Shown: piece after piece, positions 36,848 to 48,826 of the stretch
How positions within the stretch are numbered: the stretch's first letter is position 1
Layout: each line of letters opens with the position of its first letter
NCBI GenBank assembly: GCA_032209605.1
Contig: JASFXZ010000056.1
Location: forward strand, 992,001-1,056,000
DNA: 64,000 bases
DNA from: Mactromeris polynyma
Lineage: Eukaryota > Mollusca > Bivalvia > Venerida > Mactridae
Reading direction: 5' to 3'
The notes under the pieces: model-generated
Told to the model about the DNA's origin: nothing
The model's database searches: none
The model's input: the letters and a program-made list of their open reading frames with translations, nothing else
Position numbers and translations under genes: made by a program

Positions 36848-37247
36848 GTAAGTTTCCCTTTCAACTCGACCACCTCCGATAAACAAGACATAAAACAACA
36901 TAAATTTCAAATTACTGTCTAATTTGTGATTTATGGGTAGCACTTGGGCAACCGACTACATTGTGAGTGACCGAGTAACGTTGTCAAAATTTCATATTCT
37001 TATTATGCGGTAAAAAACGATACATATGCCACTTTCAATATACATTTCTCGCATGCTTTTTAAAATGCAGAATTGCAATATCGTCACACTGGAACCAAGT
37101 TATGAACTGTGTGTCCGTCTGTCTGCCCGTGTTACACGAAAACTCCGTCTGGATCAGTTAAAATTCACTTGCTATATATACATGTTTTGGTCAGAAAAAT
37201 GTCGGAAATTGCATCTAGTTCAATTAACTATTACGAAGCTATTGCTG

Positions 37248-37409
37248 CAGGGCCGTAAATTGCCTCCCCTGGAATTGGAGGCACCCCCCCCCCCCCGAGC
37301 GGAGCGAGACGAAAAATTTGTTGGACCCTTTTTAGACAAAAAATGATTTTTTTTTCAGCCCGCAATAGGAGGCAACTGCCTACATGCCTCCATGTAATTT
37401 ACGGCCCTG
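37248..37409 (+). mobile_element. hAT-like MITE, 162 bp, target duplication TGCTG
   Basis: Termini CAGGGCCGTAAATT and its exact inverse AATTTACGGCCCTG. The 5-bp duplication TGCTG lies at 37243-37247 and 37410-37414. It is in opposite orientation to the sister copy at 38000. Contains a run of 13 or so C residues. Confidence 0.92.
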
Positions 37410-37999
37410 TGCTGTCATTTAATCAGGCTGATAACGTGGTCCAAGTGAAGTCGAACAACGCTACTGCTAATCAAACTGAAGATATTACAATCGGATCATT
37501 TCGGCTATTATTAATATACATATACTTCGGAAGAAACGTGGCGGGAAAGTAGTTCCGATATGGCTGCCAAAATGAATGTATGTAGTCTCTGTGGAAAGCA
37601 TGGCAGAGCTAATTTAAATATTAGAGTACAAGGCACACGCAACATCAAAGATAATGCCTAAACCTTCTATGATGAGGATCTTTATTAGTAAACGGAATCC
37701 CGCTACGTCATTGTAAGACTCAATGCGGAAGCAAGCAATAAATGTCGTCTAGTTGAACAAAGGTTCTTTTGGCGAAAAATGGCACGTGAAACCTTGGTTG
37801 TCGCGTGGCATGCTACAGCGCAAGCCAATCTGAACACCTCGGCCTTTTTTAAGGAACATCCTCGGATGTATCAGGACGTTTCACATTGTGAAAACATTTA
37901 AAACTTTAATTCTTTATAAGAAATAACTCTTCACTTGATATTATTTAGTCTGTAGAAATATAACGAAGTTAAAATACTAATATTACATCCAAATTAAAC
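37410..37999. other. Segment between two inverted MITEs, with a short ATG frame
   Basis: A CpG-bearing stretch. 37560-37661 (+) reads MAAKMNVCSLCGKHGRANLN and ends after 33 codons; its CxxC and ATGGCTGCC context resemble a zinc-finger-type start. A later frame near 37754-37900 (LVEQRFFWRKMARETLVVAW) also looks protein-like but is separated by stops. Possibly a decayed gene; not recognised. Confidence 0.25.
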
Positions 38000-38154
38000 C
38001 AGGGCCGTAAATTACATGGAGGCATGTAGGCAGTTGCCTCCTATTGCGGGCTGAAAAAAAATCATTTTTTGTCTAAAAAGGGTCCAAATTTTTTTTCGTC
38101 TCGCTCCGCTCGGCGGGGTGCCTCCCCTTCCAGGGGAGGCAATTTACGGCCCTG
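38000..38154 (-). mobile_element. hAT-like MITE, 155 bp, target duplication TAAAC
   Basis: Same family as 37248-37409 and inverted relative to it. Perfect TAAAC at 37995-37999 and 38155-38159. Confidence 0.92.
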
Positions 38155-38807
38155 TAAACTGAAACATTCCTTACTTATAATATTTCTTAATATTCGTCTA
38201 CGAGGAGAAACAAGAACTCGTCAGTCAACCAATACAATATACTTTTTCATAATGTTAGTTAATGGAAAATGATCATATCATTTATATCCTTCTTCATTGA
38301 TTGATTACTTTACAGACGTGTATGGTCGTCAATGTAATTCATGGCAATAAGACGAGCTTATCATACAGCTATAAACACAAATTGAATAAGCGCGTTAAAA
38401 ACTATTAAGTATATAATAACACATGTATAGTTAGGTGGGGCAAAATGCCCATACGATGTAAAAGGCCTACTCGTAAAAATTCTGACATCGTTAGATTTGC
38501 TGTGCGCGTGATATTCTTTTTGTGACGTCTTACGCAGGTGTTAATACCGCGAACAATTTTAATATCTTCAAAGATAAGTTTTTAATTCTCATTTTAGTCA
38601 TTTTACACTATTTTGTGTTAACGCTGATTAGTTGATATTTTAGTATTGCCTCGTACACCTTGTATTCTCGATTTTGCCATTCGTGCGTTTGTTTGACGGT
38701 ATTTAGGCAGTGCTTACAGGATCGCGAAATTGTACTACATTTTACAAGAAGTTATTGCACGGCGTGTCAACGCCGTGCATATTGAGTTCTGTTAGCGTCG
38801 TTTTGCA

Positions 38808-39199
38808 ATGGACTCGGTTAAGAACAAAATTTGGGGAAAAATCGAACAGAGCCTAGGGTGGGACTAAAATCCGGGACGTTAAAAAAATCCGGGACTTTAA
38901 AAAAATCCGGGACTTTGGTGGGAAAATCCGGGATCGATATTTTGGACTATATCGTAGGTATCAACGGTTAATAACGGATAGAGGAACATTCGTTCACACC
39001 CTTCAGTTAACATATGTTCCACTCGAACAATTTTTAAAAATCGATCCCGGAGAATCACGGATCCCGGATAACGGGTTTCAGTCCCACCCCAGAGCCTATT
39101 GTGCGCCTGCGCAGACCGGCGGGAATATATGTCGGGAAGCGAACGATTGTACGTTGTAACGTCATTATTGATTTTGTATGCTACAAAAGCTAAATTAAG
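38808..39199 (+). pseudogene. Candidate 5' exon interrupted by a MITE
   Basis: An ATG at 38808 opens a frame starting MDSVKNKIWGKIEQSL that reaches a stop four codons into the MITE at 38856. Beyond the MITE the same frame is open again, up to a GTATGT donor at 39200. The region after the MITE has a GCGCCTGCGCA motif resembling an NRF-1 site, so the segment may instead be promoter and 5' untranslated exon. Product not recognised. Confidence 0.3.
38856..39089. mobile_element. MITE, 234 bp, with exact 9-bp target duplication CAGAGCCTA
   Basis: Termini GGGTGGGACTAAAATCCGGG and the inverse CCCGGATAACGGGTTTCAGT..CCACCC. CAGAGCCTA flanks both sides (38847-38855, 39090-39098). A 9-bp duplication is typical of Mutator-like and some Merlin/P-type elements. 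Internally it has three 'aaaatccgggac' phrases. Confidence 0.88.
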
Positions 39200-40016
39200 G
39201 TATGTGATTTTGTTGTATATTATGATTGATGTCATTAACTAATATTTTCAACTGTATAATTATTGAATTTTATCGTTTCAACATTGTGGTTGACCCATCG
39301 CGTGGTTGACCTACATTTTATTTGTTATTGTTATGATGCAGCCAGCATTCGTCTCTGTGCTCTGTTTAATATTTTGCAGTATTTTCCCTCAATCATAAGT
39401 CATGTATCGTTCAAACATGCGTGATAATTAACATGTAAACGTTTAAACTCGCAGGTTGTATTAAATACACTGATCACATGTTCTAACCTTACAGCGATTT
39501 TCCGAAAATGTACTTTCAGTTTCAACTTTCAATTTCAGTATTACATGCAGACTGAATGTGTCTAAGTACATAAGCGTCGACTCGATTTAGCATATTCCTG
39601 TATGACCTCCAATACTTGGAAATGACCCTGGCCTCGGATATGAAATTGCAATGACTTTCAATTTTAAAAGTCCACGGAAAACACTGCCAATGATAGATGG
39701 AGAATCTCAATTAAGATAATTGTCTGATGACATCTTTAAATTGATGTCTTCAGATACACGATCAGCAAATGAATGGCTGTTCTAAAACATTATTTGAGAT
39801 GAAAGGCAAAATGCATTATTATCCATTGGAAAGTCTAATGCAGTATTTTATTGATTTACCTTTTATTGCAGGAAGTTCCGAAGAAGCTGTATGTGAGGTA
39901 CTGAGAATGTCAAAATAAAGAACATATAGTTTGAAGATGCAACAAACAAATGTTAGGTGGCCTTATGGTGCAAATGTGTGAATGAAACCTTTCAACCTGG
40001 AGACTTGTCATAACAG
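39200..40016. other. Putative intron sequence; no supported exon
   Basis: AT-rich. An AG-bounded phrase near 39872 (GAAGTTCCGAAGAAGCTG) could be a microexon but its phase cannot be reconciled with neighbours. Confidence 0.3.
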
Positions 40017-40081
40017 ACAGTGTTACAAATACCTACAGAAATGAAGTTTCCCTTTCAACAACATCCCAGACCTTAGTCACG
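40017..40081 (+). CDS. Candidate penultimate exon of a host gene
   Basis: Bounded by 'cataacag' upstream and a GTATGT donor at 40082. The frame SVTNTYRNEVSLSTTSQTLV ends in phase 0, which fits the phase-0 start of the exon at 40999. Serine/threonine-rich composition. Support is splice-site and phase compatibility only. Confidence 0.35.
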
Positions 40082-40998
40082 GTATGTCACATGTATGGTT
40101 CTCCTACTGTATAATAAACTCACTTTAAACAGATAAAAAATAGTGACTTTGAAAGTCTTGGAAAACTTGCGTTGAAGTACGTGTAACATTTCCTTGTATA
40201 TAAGTTCATAATTTGAAGTTTAATACTTAAATGTTCATGGAAAAAGTTAATTTGAAAGACATGTTGAATGAATAAAATAGCAGTACAAATGCTGTTTTGG
40301 TCTTTGAATTTTGTGAAAATACCCTTTGAAGAGTCCTTGAATTTTTTTTGGGAAGGGTGGGAAATCTGATTTGTGTTGTGTCTTGAACAACAGACAAATT
40401 GTGAGGTTAATTATTGCAATTATAGGAAATGATACATTGATATTCTGCTATACAAATTTAAATAGCAAGTTCAAATTATTGCAATCCTGTCGCCTGTTAC
40501 CTTAAGCTAAAATAAGATATTGCAAAAAAATTCTGAATGTACTTTAGTACAGTAGTTATATCATCAAAAAGGCATAAAGTTTTTTTTGTCCATTCAGATA
40601 GTTTTAGTTTAATAATTTTAGCAGCTGTCAACTGATACTTTTGAAATATATTGTTATTGGCTAATGCTTTTTAATACCATTAAGTTTTACATGGAGACAT
40701 TAATATGTCATGGTTATAATAAACATGTAACTAAATCCATTGTTAAAGCAGAAAAGTAAAGAAATACACAATTAAAGAACAACAAACCGTCAAAGAGTAT
40801 ATGCAGCAGCAAGATCAAAGTAATACATTTTTTTTATCATAAACACGATTGGGTCACTTATCCTCACACTCCATCAAAAAGAGCTTTAACACTAGGCGAA
40901 AGGTTCAACACCTAAATATAGCAAAAATTGTTCAGATATTTCTTAAATATGTTTCATTAATACCCTTACAATATACCTATACTATTGTATTTTAACAG

Positions 40999-41154
40999 AA
41001 AACAGAATTTCCAGTAGAAGACTTAATTGATGAGGTGGATAGTGTTTGTCAGGAAGAAGATGAGTTCTCCTTCTTAACAATAGATGACAAAGTAGTTGTG
41101 GTACCTGTAGGAATGGTGAAGCAGATGTTCCCAGATATGCAAGATGAACATTAG
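40999..41154 (+). CDS. Terminal exon of an unrecognised host gene
   Basis: An acceptor (tgtattttaacag) precedes 51 codons and a TAG at 41152. The product is acidic then hydrophobic: EFPVEDLIDEVDSVCQEEDE, then LTIDDKVVVVPVGMVKQMFP and DMQDEH at the end. Its codon use and composition look far more protein-like than nearby frames. It likely joins 40017-40081; the rest of the gene would lie upstream, perhaps from the promoter-like region near 38.8-39.2 kb. Family not recognised. Confidence 0.5.
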   Translation, partial: KTEFPVEDLIDEVDSVCQEEDEFSFLTIDDKVVVVPVGMVKQMFPDMQDEH

Positions 41155-43633
41155 AGCTTCATATTGTTGATTTGTGTAAACCTTACATAAGTGTCACTTG
41201 CACTTACAAGGACAGTGATCCCTTATCTATTCGGAACAACTGAGACTGCAATCAAAGTTATGCGAAAAACTAGATACTTCCATTTCTGATATCATTCGGT
41301 ATTTATTCATATCCCGGTATTGAAGGTGCTAATTTTTTTAAATTTGAAGACATGATTCCCTGTGGCATATTCAAAGTACACACCAATTTTGATAAAAAGC
41401 ATGAAAAATTATGCAATTGCTTACAAGTATAATTTCTTTTGGAATATTTTTGTTGACAAAATTGAAAACCTGTTGCCAAACTATTGTCTTTTTCACATTT
41501 GATGTTATTGGCGAATGACAGAGGGAACCCTAGAAACAAAAAATGTGGATTTTATTCTTGATTTACGACTGTTTCAGAGAGAGAAAAAAAACTCCCCTCA
41601 ACAACCTCTAACACACCACTTTATTATTTTCTTCATTGGTGGCTTTTAAAAATTGAAATTCACCATTAGCAGTAACTTTATTTCTGTAGGTAATGGGGTT
41701 AATATATTGCATCCTGTGGAGTGCAGTATTTTCTGGCCCTTTATTCTTAAATGTATAAAATCAGCTTGTTAGTGCAATGAAATTTACTTCAGGGACAATA
41801 TTTATAATATTTGTGCATACGCCTTGGCATGTAACCAGGAAAGTACTGGGTAGATTCCAGGAAAGTACTGGTTAGATGCCAGGAAAATGGTAACTGTACG
41901 ATGGGTCTCATTGGAACTATGCAGTGACCGTATTTGGCTTCAAAAATTGTCTGTTTGACCTTTACTTCTCTACTGGCATCAAAAAAGTATATTTATGGTG
42001 TGCGGCAGACATACCGGGTCGACCAAATTACCATAATGTGCATTATAAAATGTGCGCGGCGACGGGCGACCTCATAAACACAGTAATACTATACATACAT
42101 ACCTTTTTACTGTATGGCAAAAGTTAAGTATGTCAAAAAACCACATGTAAAAAAACCCAGTCAGCACTCAAAAGTTTTAAAAAAACCAAGCCCTCCCTTA
42201 TTTTGATTTAATTTTTGCTTGGGCCTCTTATTTGAATATATTGTACTGTGTTTTGATAGTTGACTTTGCTTGTCTTTGATACTTGTAACAGTTCTTACAT
42301 TAATGTGCTTTTGCAATATTCATGTCTTGCCTCAGTCTTCAGGTGTTTTATTGCTGTTTGTTTCACTTTGATATTTTTTAATTATTTAACTCATTCGAGA
42401 TTTGTTCATTGCATGATTGTCCTCAAATATTGTGTCACACAGCCCCACTCAGCCCCACTCGAATTCCAAAATAGCCACTTGGGCTTCTGATTGCCAGACA
42501 TTTTTTCTAAAAAAATCTATTTACCCTTTGGCTGATTTGCTATGAACATGGCACATGATTGTACTGTACCAAAATTACATCCAACATCTGATTCGCTGGC
42601 ATATTTTGGATATTATATCTAAAGCTGCTAGAGCAGTTTAAACCAAACCGGGTAAAAATGTTCCTTGAATAGCCCTATGCTGTGTCTGCAGTCTACTTTC
42701 AACTTTTGATACAACTGGTCTAACATACTTTTTGTTACTGACTAAGCTCAAATTAGTTTCCTTTAAAACAAAGCTTGGATGATTTGACCTGGATTCATGT
42801 ATAAACTATATAAAAGATGATGTTTTTGCAATTAAGCTGCATATGAAGTAAACAGTTTAGTACTAATATTTAACTACAATGTATAATTATATAAACTTTG
42901 TTATTGCTTGTACATATGTGTTCATCATCTTGTATTTATTATGTCTCCACATGTTGTATGTTTGTCTGTCCAGTCTGCCTTGTTCTCCCTTTATCTCCAA
43001 AATCCAGTAATAGATTTTCATCAACTTGCTGGGAAGTATCAGTATGAAGTCTAGTAGTTCATATTGTAATTTGGGGTCATAATGTTAAAAGTCAAGGTCA
43101 CAGGTGTCTGAAACTTGAAAACCTTGTCTGCTGTTCATCTCTAAAAAAACCTGTTACATTTTCATCAAAGTTGTGCTTTGAAAATTAATTGGAAAATACC
43201 CCACTGCAACAAGATAACTCATAACCTATGGCAAGCTAGTGTTATCATAACTTTATGCCTGGCCATACTGATTTTACTCTAATTTAGCGAGGATAGAATT
43301 TAATATGTCATTTCATAATTAAATATTCACAAACGTTACATAAAGGGTCTAATATCTTTGTATTTCATTTATTTACAATCGTGACAAACATTTCACTTGT
43401 TTTACAGTCTTAAGGTTCTACCATTATTACTGACCATTTTTCTTTATTTTGGATTGAAAATCTAGCATTTCTAGACCAAGTCGGATTGAAGATCTCTTGG
43501 AAAAAATGTTTATTCTTTCTTCAATAATTTTTTATTCTTTTTCACATTTATGTCTTATGTTTTTGTTTTATTCCATATTCCATGCAAACCTTCTTACCTA
43601 GTTACACAAACTTTGATATTATAAAACTGTTTA
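41155..43633. other. 3' flank and intergenic sequence, no supported gene
   Basis: Contains a small triplicate of 'caggaaagtactgg' type text at 41838-41888 and a duplicated 'agccccactc' at 42441-42460. Otherwise AT-rich. Confidence 0.45.
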
Positions 43634-43822
43634 CAGTCAAACCTGTCTGTAAAGACCACCCATGGGAACAGCAAAATGTGGTCTTTGTTTACAGGTGGTC
43701 TCTATTAACATATTAAATATCATTTAAAATGGTCTGATGGGAGATAAAATTGATGGTCTTTGCAGAAAGGTTTTGCAATAGTGGTCTTTGTTCGCAGGTG
43801 GTCTTTAACACAGGTTTGACTA
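43634..43822. mobile_element. MITE of the CAGTAAAACCTC family, copy 5
   Basis: Left end TA-CAGTCAAACCTGTCTGTAA and right end GGTGGTCTTTAACACAGG..TTTGACTA are inverse relatives. Internal 'gtggtcttt' phrases are repeated four times in inverse partners. TA on both sides. Confidence 0.65.
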
Positions 43823-43904
43823 TAGTTACAAAACAGAAAATTATATGCAACAAGTTGCCAGCTTGGCTACATAGACAAGTGGTACTGTCCCACACCCCAT
43901 TTGT

Positions 43905-44800
43905 TTGCTTTGATTGTATTGAGTAATCGTTTTTGCTTTTTGGTCATTATTGCATTATTTCTTTCTACTGTTAATATGTATGTGATATATGTAAATACGT
44001 TTATATTTCTCTTTGCTATGTTCTTTTTGTTTACTTCTCTAGTCATTCATATACTTAGTCTGCTAAATCCGTCTGTGTACACCTCCTATCACTTTTGTAG
44101 ATTCAGGTATCATTTACAGTTTTCATTTACATATACAATTTCACCATTATCCAGTCCTCCACAAAGTTTATACTCATTATACATTCACACTGCTTGATAA
44201 CTTATCCAGTGTGTGATTCTAGCATGCGGTTGTTACATACTGAAGTGATATCATATTTTGACAAGGTGCTATATCATTTAGTGATTAATGTTTTTGTATT
44301 GAGTTATTGTGTTGCATTTTGGTCACTTTTGCATTATTTCTTTCCACTGTAAATATGTTTGAGATATAAGTAAATACGGTTTTATTTCTCTTAGCTATGT
44401 TCTTTGCCTTATTATAATAGTCATTCATAAACTACGGCCTGCTTTCACTTCCTACCACTTGTTCATTCAGGTAGCATTTTATAGTTCTCTCATGTGTCAC
44501 TTTTTAGCTATCATTTACATTAAATTACACTATTTTTCTAACTTTCAAAATGTCTAAACTCATTTTACATTCACACATTGCTTGATTAATTCAGTGTGTG
44601 ATGCTGGATGTCTGTTTGTCTACTGACATGTTAATTAAACTGTAGTGCTCTCACATTTTGACATGATATGCAATATCATTTAGTGATTATTGTTCTTCTT
44701 TTTAATTTTTAGTAAATACTAATTATGTAAATTTGTCGGTATTTCTTTATTTATTTCTACCGTGATAATGATTGTGATTTATGTTAATATGTTTCAATCA
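43905..44800. repeat. Ancient tandem duplication, period about 390 bp
   Basis: Ordered phrases 'tgcattatttctttc.actgt', 'agtaaatacg' type text, 'cattcacac.ttgcttgat' and 'atatcatttagtgatta' recur about 390 bp apart in two copies, with the start of a third. Divergence is high. Confidence 0.6.
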
Positions 44801-45464
44801 ATGTTTTGCATTTTGAGATGTATAATGTTGTCTTAATTTACATGCATGATGTTCATTATCATGAAAGTTTTCCGCACTATCAATTTCTATTTCTGTTTAA
44901 CTGTCCATACAAAAACTAGTCTGTTCCTTAATAAATTCCTACTACTAAAACTACAAATGTACTTTTTATACATTAATATATAGTTACACATTAAAGCATA
45001 ATAAACACGTACTGTTAGTTCAAATTGCAGTTGTTCTATTTCATTTTGTTTACGCCGTGCACCCACCTTTGCTGCATCAGGCAGCAATTTTTTACTTGTA
45101 TCTATATAATGTTTAGAGATTGTTGCACCTTATCAAAAATGCGCTTTGTCCCATACATGGCCCACCTTACGCTACTATATATAATCCAGGACGAAGACAT
45201 AAGCAGCCATATACTGACCTTGCTCTCAATAAATAAATTATATACATCAGAATACGAAATAAGATATGCGTAATGATGTCCCAGCTTGTAGCTGAAACGG
45301 TAAGATCTTAGAAATGAAGGTTCCATGCTCTTTTATTCCAAAACTAACCTCTAAACCAAAGTAACATAACTGTTATAAACAGACATACACAAGACCATAG
45401 CAGTTATCTCCCCTACATTAGGATAAAATACATACTATATGATACAGTGTCAACACCCTCAAGA
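44801..45464. other. No supported feature
   Basis: AT-rich; overlapping opposed open frames at 44887-45326 have no supporting features. Confidence 0.4.
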
Positions 45465-45525
45465 CTAGCACGGTTCTCATCCGAATGAGCTAACCATGTG
45501 CCTGTTTAACCACACAACGCGGTGT
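45465..45525 (-). mobile_element. tRNA-like SINE head fragment
   Basis: Minus strand shows CATGGTTAGCTCATTCGGAT, an A-box-like phrase in tRNA context; the B box is missing. Confidence 0.35.
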
Positions 45526-45968
45526 TAGGCCAACTCGTCCCTAGCCAATTGGCTCAACTCATATTCTGTTTTATTAACTTGTCCAAATAATTGTCTGAAT
45601 TTCCACAGAAAACAGTTTACACAGTTTACATTACATTAAAGGCTTATAGAAATGTTGGAAATATTCAAAGTGTTGTGTTGTGATATAGCCTATTCTTTAA
45701 TTGTTTAATATCATGAGTTTAACCACGCCTATTATTATATTGTAACTGTCTCTGATACTCGGGTACAATATACAGGTAACCCTAACCTAGTAGAGACATA
45801 TAGTATACCATGTCGTTTCGGTAATAAAATCAAACATTTGTACGACATTTTGGCGTATTTATAATTACATAAAATTATATCATGTTACGGTCACAAAAAC
45901 AAGTAACTTTTATGAAAAAGTCCACGTACATCGTGGATTCGTATGGGGGCGCCCATGACACTTAACGA
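45526..45968. other. No supported feature
   Basis: AT-rich flank of the TA-flanked element. Confidence 0.4.
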
Positions 45969-46079
45969 TACCCAGTGAACCATTCGTTTCGGTGACGGCA
46001 ACGTCTCCTATAAGTGTTGGTACGCAAGACGTTTTTATCACGTGCTTAAGACGTTTCGAAGCAAATTGGAACACTGCAA

Positions 46080-47715
46080 GACGTCTGAAAAACGTTTTAA
46101 ATACGTATTGGTAACCAAAACCATATGGACACTATGTGAAGACTTTGAAAAAAATATAGTAGACGTCTGCAATACGTTTTCATTACGTATTGGTTACAAA
46201 AACATATGGTCACTAAATGAAAAAAATGTTAAAACAACAGTTGACGTCTGCCGTACGTTTTAAACACGTTTTGGTAACCAAAACCATATGGACACTAAGT
46301 AAAGACTTTTAAAAAAAATACACATGACGTCTGCCATACGTTTCAAATACGTTTTGGTACTCAAAACCATATGGACACTATGTGAAGACTTTGAAAAAAA
46401 TATAATAGACGTCTGCAATACGTTTTCATTACGTATTGGTTACAAAAACCATATGGTCACTAATTGAAAAAAAATGGTAAAAAATAGCTGACGTGTGCCT
46501 TACGTTTTAAATACGTATTGGTAACCAAAACCATATGGACACTATGTGAAGACTTTGGAAAAAATATATTAGACGTCTGCAATACGTTTTCATTACGCAT
46601 TGGTTACAAAAACCATATGGTCACTAATTGAAAAAAAATGGTAAAAAATAGCTGACGTGTGCCTTACGTTTTAAATACGTATTGGTAACCAAAACCATAT
46701 GGACACTATGTGAAGACTTTGGAAAAAATATATTAGACGTCTGCAATACGTTTTCATTACGCATTGGTTACAAAAACCACATGGTCACTAAATGAAAATA
46801 ATGGTAAAAAAAACAGTTGACGTCTGCCGTACGTTTTAAACACGTTTTAGTAACCAATACCATATGGACATTAAGTAAAGACTTTTAAAAAAATACACAT
46901 GACGTCTGCCATACGTTTCAAATACGTTTTGGTACTCAAAACCATATGGACACTATGTGAAGACTTTGAAAAAAATATAATAGACGTCTGCAATACGTTT
47001 TCTTTACGTATTGGTTACAAAAACCCTATGGTCACTAAATGAAAAAAATGGTAAAAAAACAGTTGACGTCTGCCTTACGTTTTAAATAGGTATTGGTAAC
47101 CAAAACCATATGGACACTATGTGAAGACTTCGAAAAAAATATAATAGACGTCTGCAATACGTTTTCATTACGTATTGGTTACAAAAACCACATGGTCACT
47201 AAATGAAGAAAATGGTAAAAAAACAGTTGACGTCTGCCGTACGTTTTAAACACGTTTTGGTAACCAAAACCATACGGACATTAAGTAAAGACTTTTAAAA
47301 AAAATACACATGACGTCTGCCATACGTTTCAAATACGTTTTGGTACTCAAAACCATATGGACACTATGTGAAGACTTTGAAAAAAATATAATAGACGTCT
47401 GCAATACGTTTTCATTACGTATTGGTTACAAAAACCATATGGTCACTAAATGAAAAAAATGGTAAAAAAACAGTTGACGTCTGCAATACGTTTTAAATAC
47501 GTATTGGTAACTAAAACCATATGGACACTATGTGAAGACTTTGAAAAAATATAATAGACGTCTGCAATACGTTTTCATTACGTATTGGTTACAAAAACCA
47601 TATGGTCACTAAGTAAAGACTTTTAAAAAAAATACACATGACGTCTGCCATACGTTTCAAATACGTTTTGGTACTCAAAACCATATGGACACTATGTGAA
47701 GACATTGAAACCAAT
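46080..47715. repeat. 82-bp tandem array, about 20 copies, ACGT triplets
   Basis: GACGT starts at 46162, 46243, 46326, 46408 and 46490, and continues at 81-83 bp spacing. Three monomer types are recognisable by the phrases CTGCAATACGTTTTCATT, CTGCCGTACGTTTTAAAC and CTGCCATACGTTTCAAAT, used in a mixed order. Nearly all keep ACGT-N7-ACGT-N7-ACGT followed by 'attggtaac' or 'tttggtaac' and CATATGG. Confidence 0.92.
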
Positions 47716-47879
47716 ATACAGTTAACATATCTAAAAGATAGGTAATAAAATAATTCCAAATTACAAAGTGTAAATAGATCAAGAACATATTCAAAATAAA
47801 TATAATAAACTTAGATATATGTGCGTTGTATTAGATATTCACTGACGTCTGGAAGACGTCTTTAAGACGTCTGTCACAT

Positions 47880-48449
47880 CCGGGTACTTGAACTGAAATC
47901 GAGGCTGTCGCCATATTGGATGAATCCGAAAAGCACATTGCCAGGTCAACAAGCAGTTTATTCTTGGAATTGCAGGTAATATAGATAGACACGTATATCT
48001 GTGCATGCCAATATATCTTATGATAATTTCAGAATGTGTGTAACGATCAATGGAATATTACAACCCTTTAGTTTTAAATCAGTATGCGCTGAATCAAATT
48101 AATATTCCCACCCTGTTTTAGCGCGTGTGAAGATAAAACAGTGTAGACCCTGACCAGAAGTTGACAACACGGACGCTGCTCTTTGTATAATTTTGTCTCG
48201 AAGGATGCCAGTCATTTCTTTTTTTTCATCACAGGTGTACTGCGCAAGAAATCTCCACAAGAGACAGAATGCAGCCTAAGGTCAAGGGCAAGCGATGTTC
48301 TGAAGCGGTCAAGTGGGCTAAAGGGTGGTGCTGCATACAAAGCCAAAAGGATTAAACTTGCTTCAGCCTTAGCCAGTCCAAAATCCAAACCAGATGCAAT
48401 ACAGGAAAGTGGCTCATCTAGTGAAGATGAAACACCAGGATATGCATAA
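47880..48449 (+). CDS. Exon-like segment carried by the TIR element (possible captured gene 3' end)
   Basis: A strong acceptor (tttcttttttttcatcacag, ending 48234) precedes a 71-codon open frame: VLRKKSPQETECSLRSRASD, then KGGAAYKAKRIKLASALASP and SGSSSEDETPGYA before the stop at 48447. An upstream GTAATA donor near 47976 ends a frame (QVNKQFILGIA) whose phase fits this exon. The product is basic and serine-rich with an acidic tail, not recognised as a transposase. It may be a captured host exon or the element's own accessory protein. Confidence 0.4.
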
Positions 48450-48826
48450 ACTGACAAAAACCCAAGCGGTTATAATTCAACCCTTTTCTCCACAGAAACG
48501 ATTTCAAGTGCCTGTGTTACTGATGGTTATTGAAATCATTGTAGAAAATGGAGCACTTGCTTGTAACATTGTAACGGATTTTTTCTCTGGTATAGACTTT
48601 TCATATTTTTCTTAAAAAAGGTAGTGGAGGAAAGGATACATAGTGTTAGTTACTTTCTGCTAAAAAGAATGTTGTAAGTTTGTTCATTGAAATTTCAAAG
48701 AAAATAAAAGGCTCATTACACGTCCTCGTAAGTCATTTAAACCCTATTAAGCACTACAGCTATCCGTCTTTATGGTTCTTTTGTTTGTTTTCTTTCTGTT
48801 TTGCAAGCGTTTTGGTGAAGTGGAAC

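Noticed and set aside
39872..39897. Microexon between 39200 and 40017
   Set aside because: Acceptor is good, but the donor is weak and no phase joins both neighbours without a stop.
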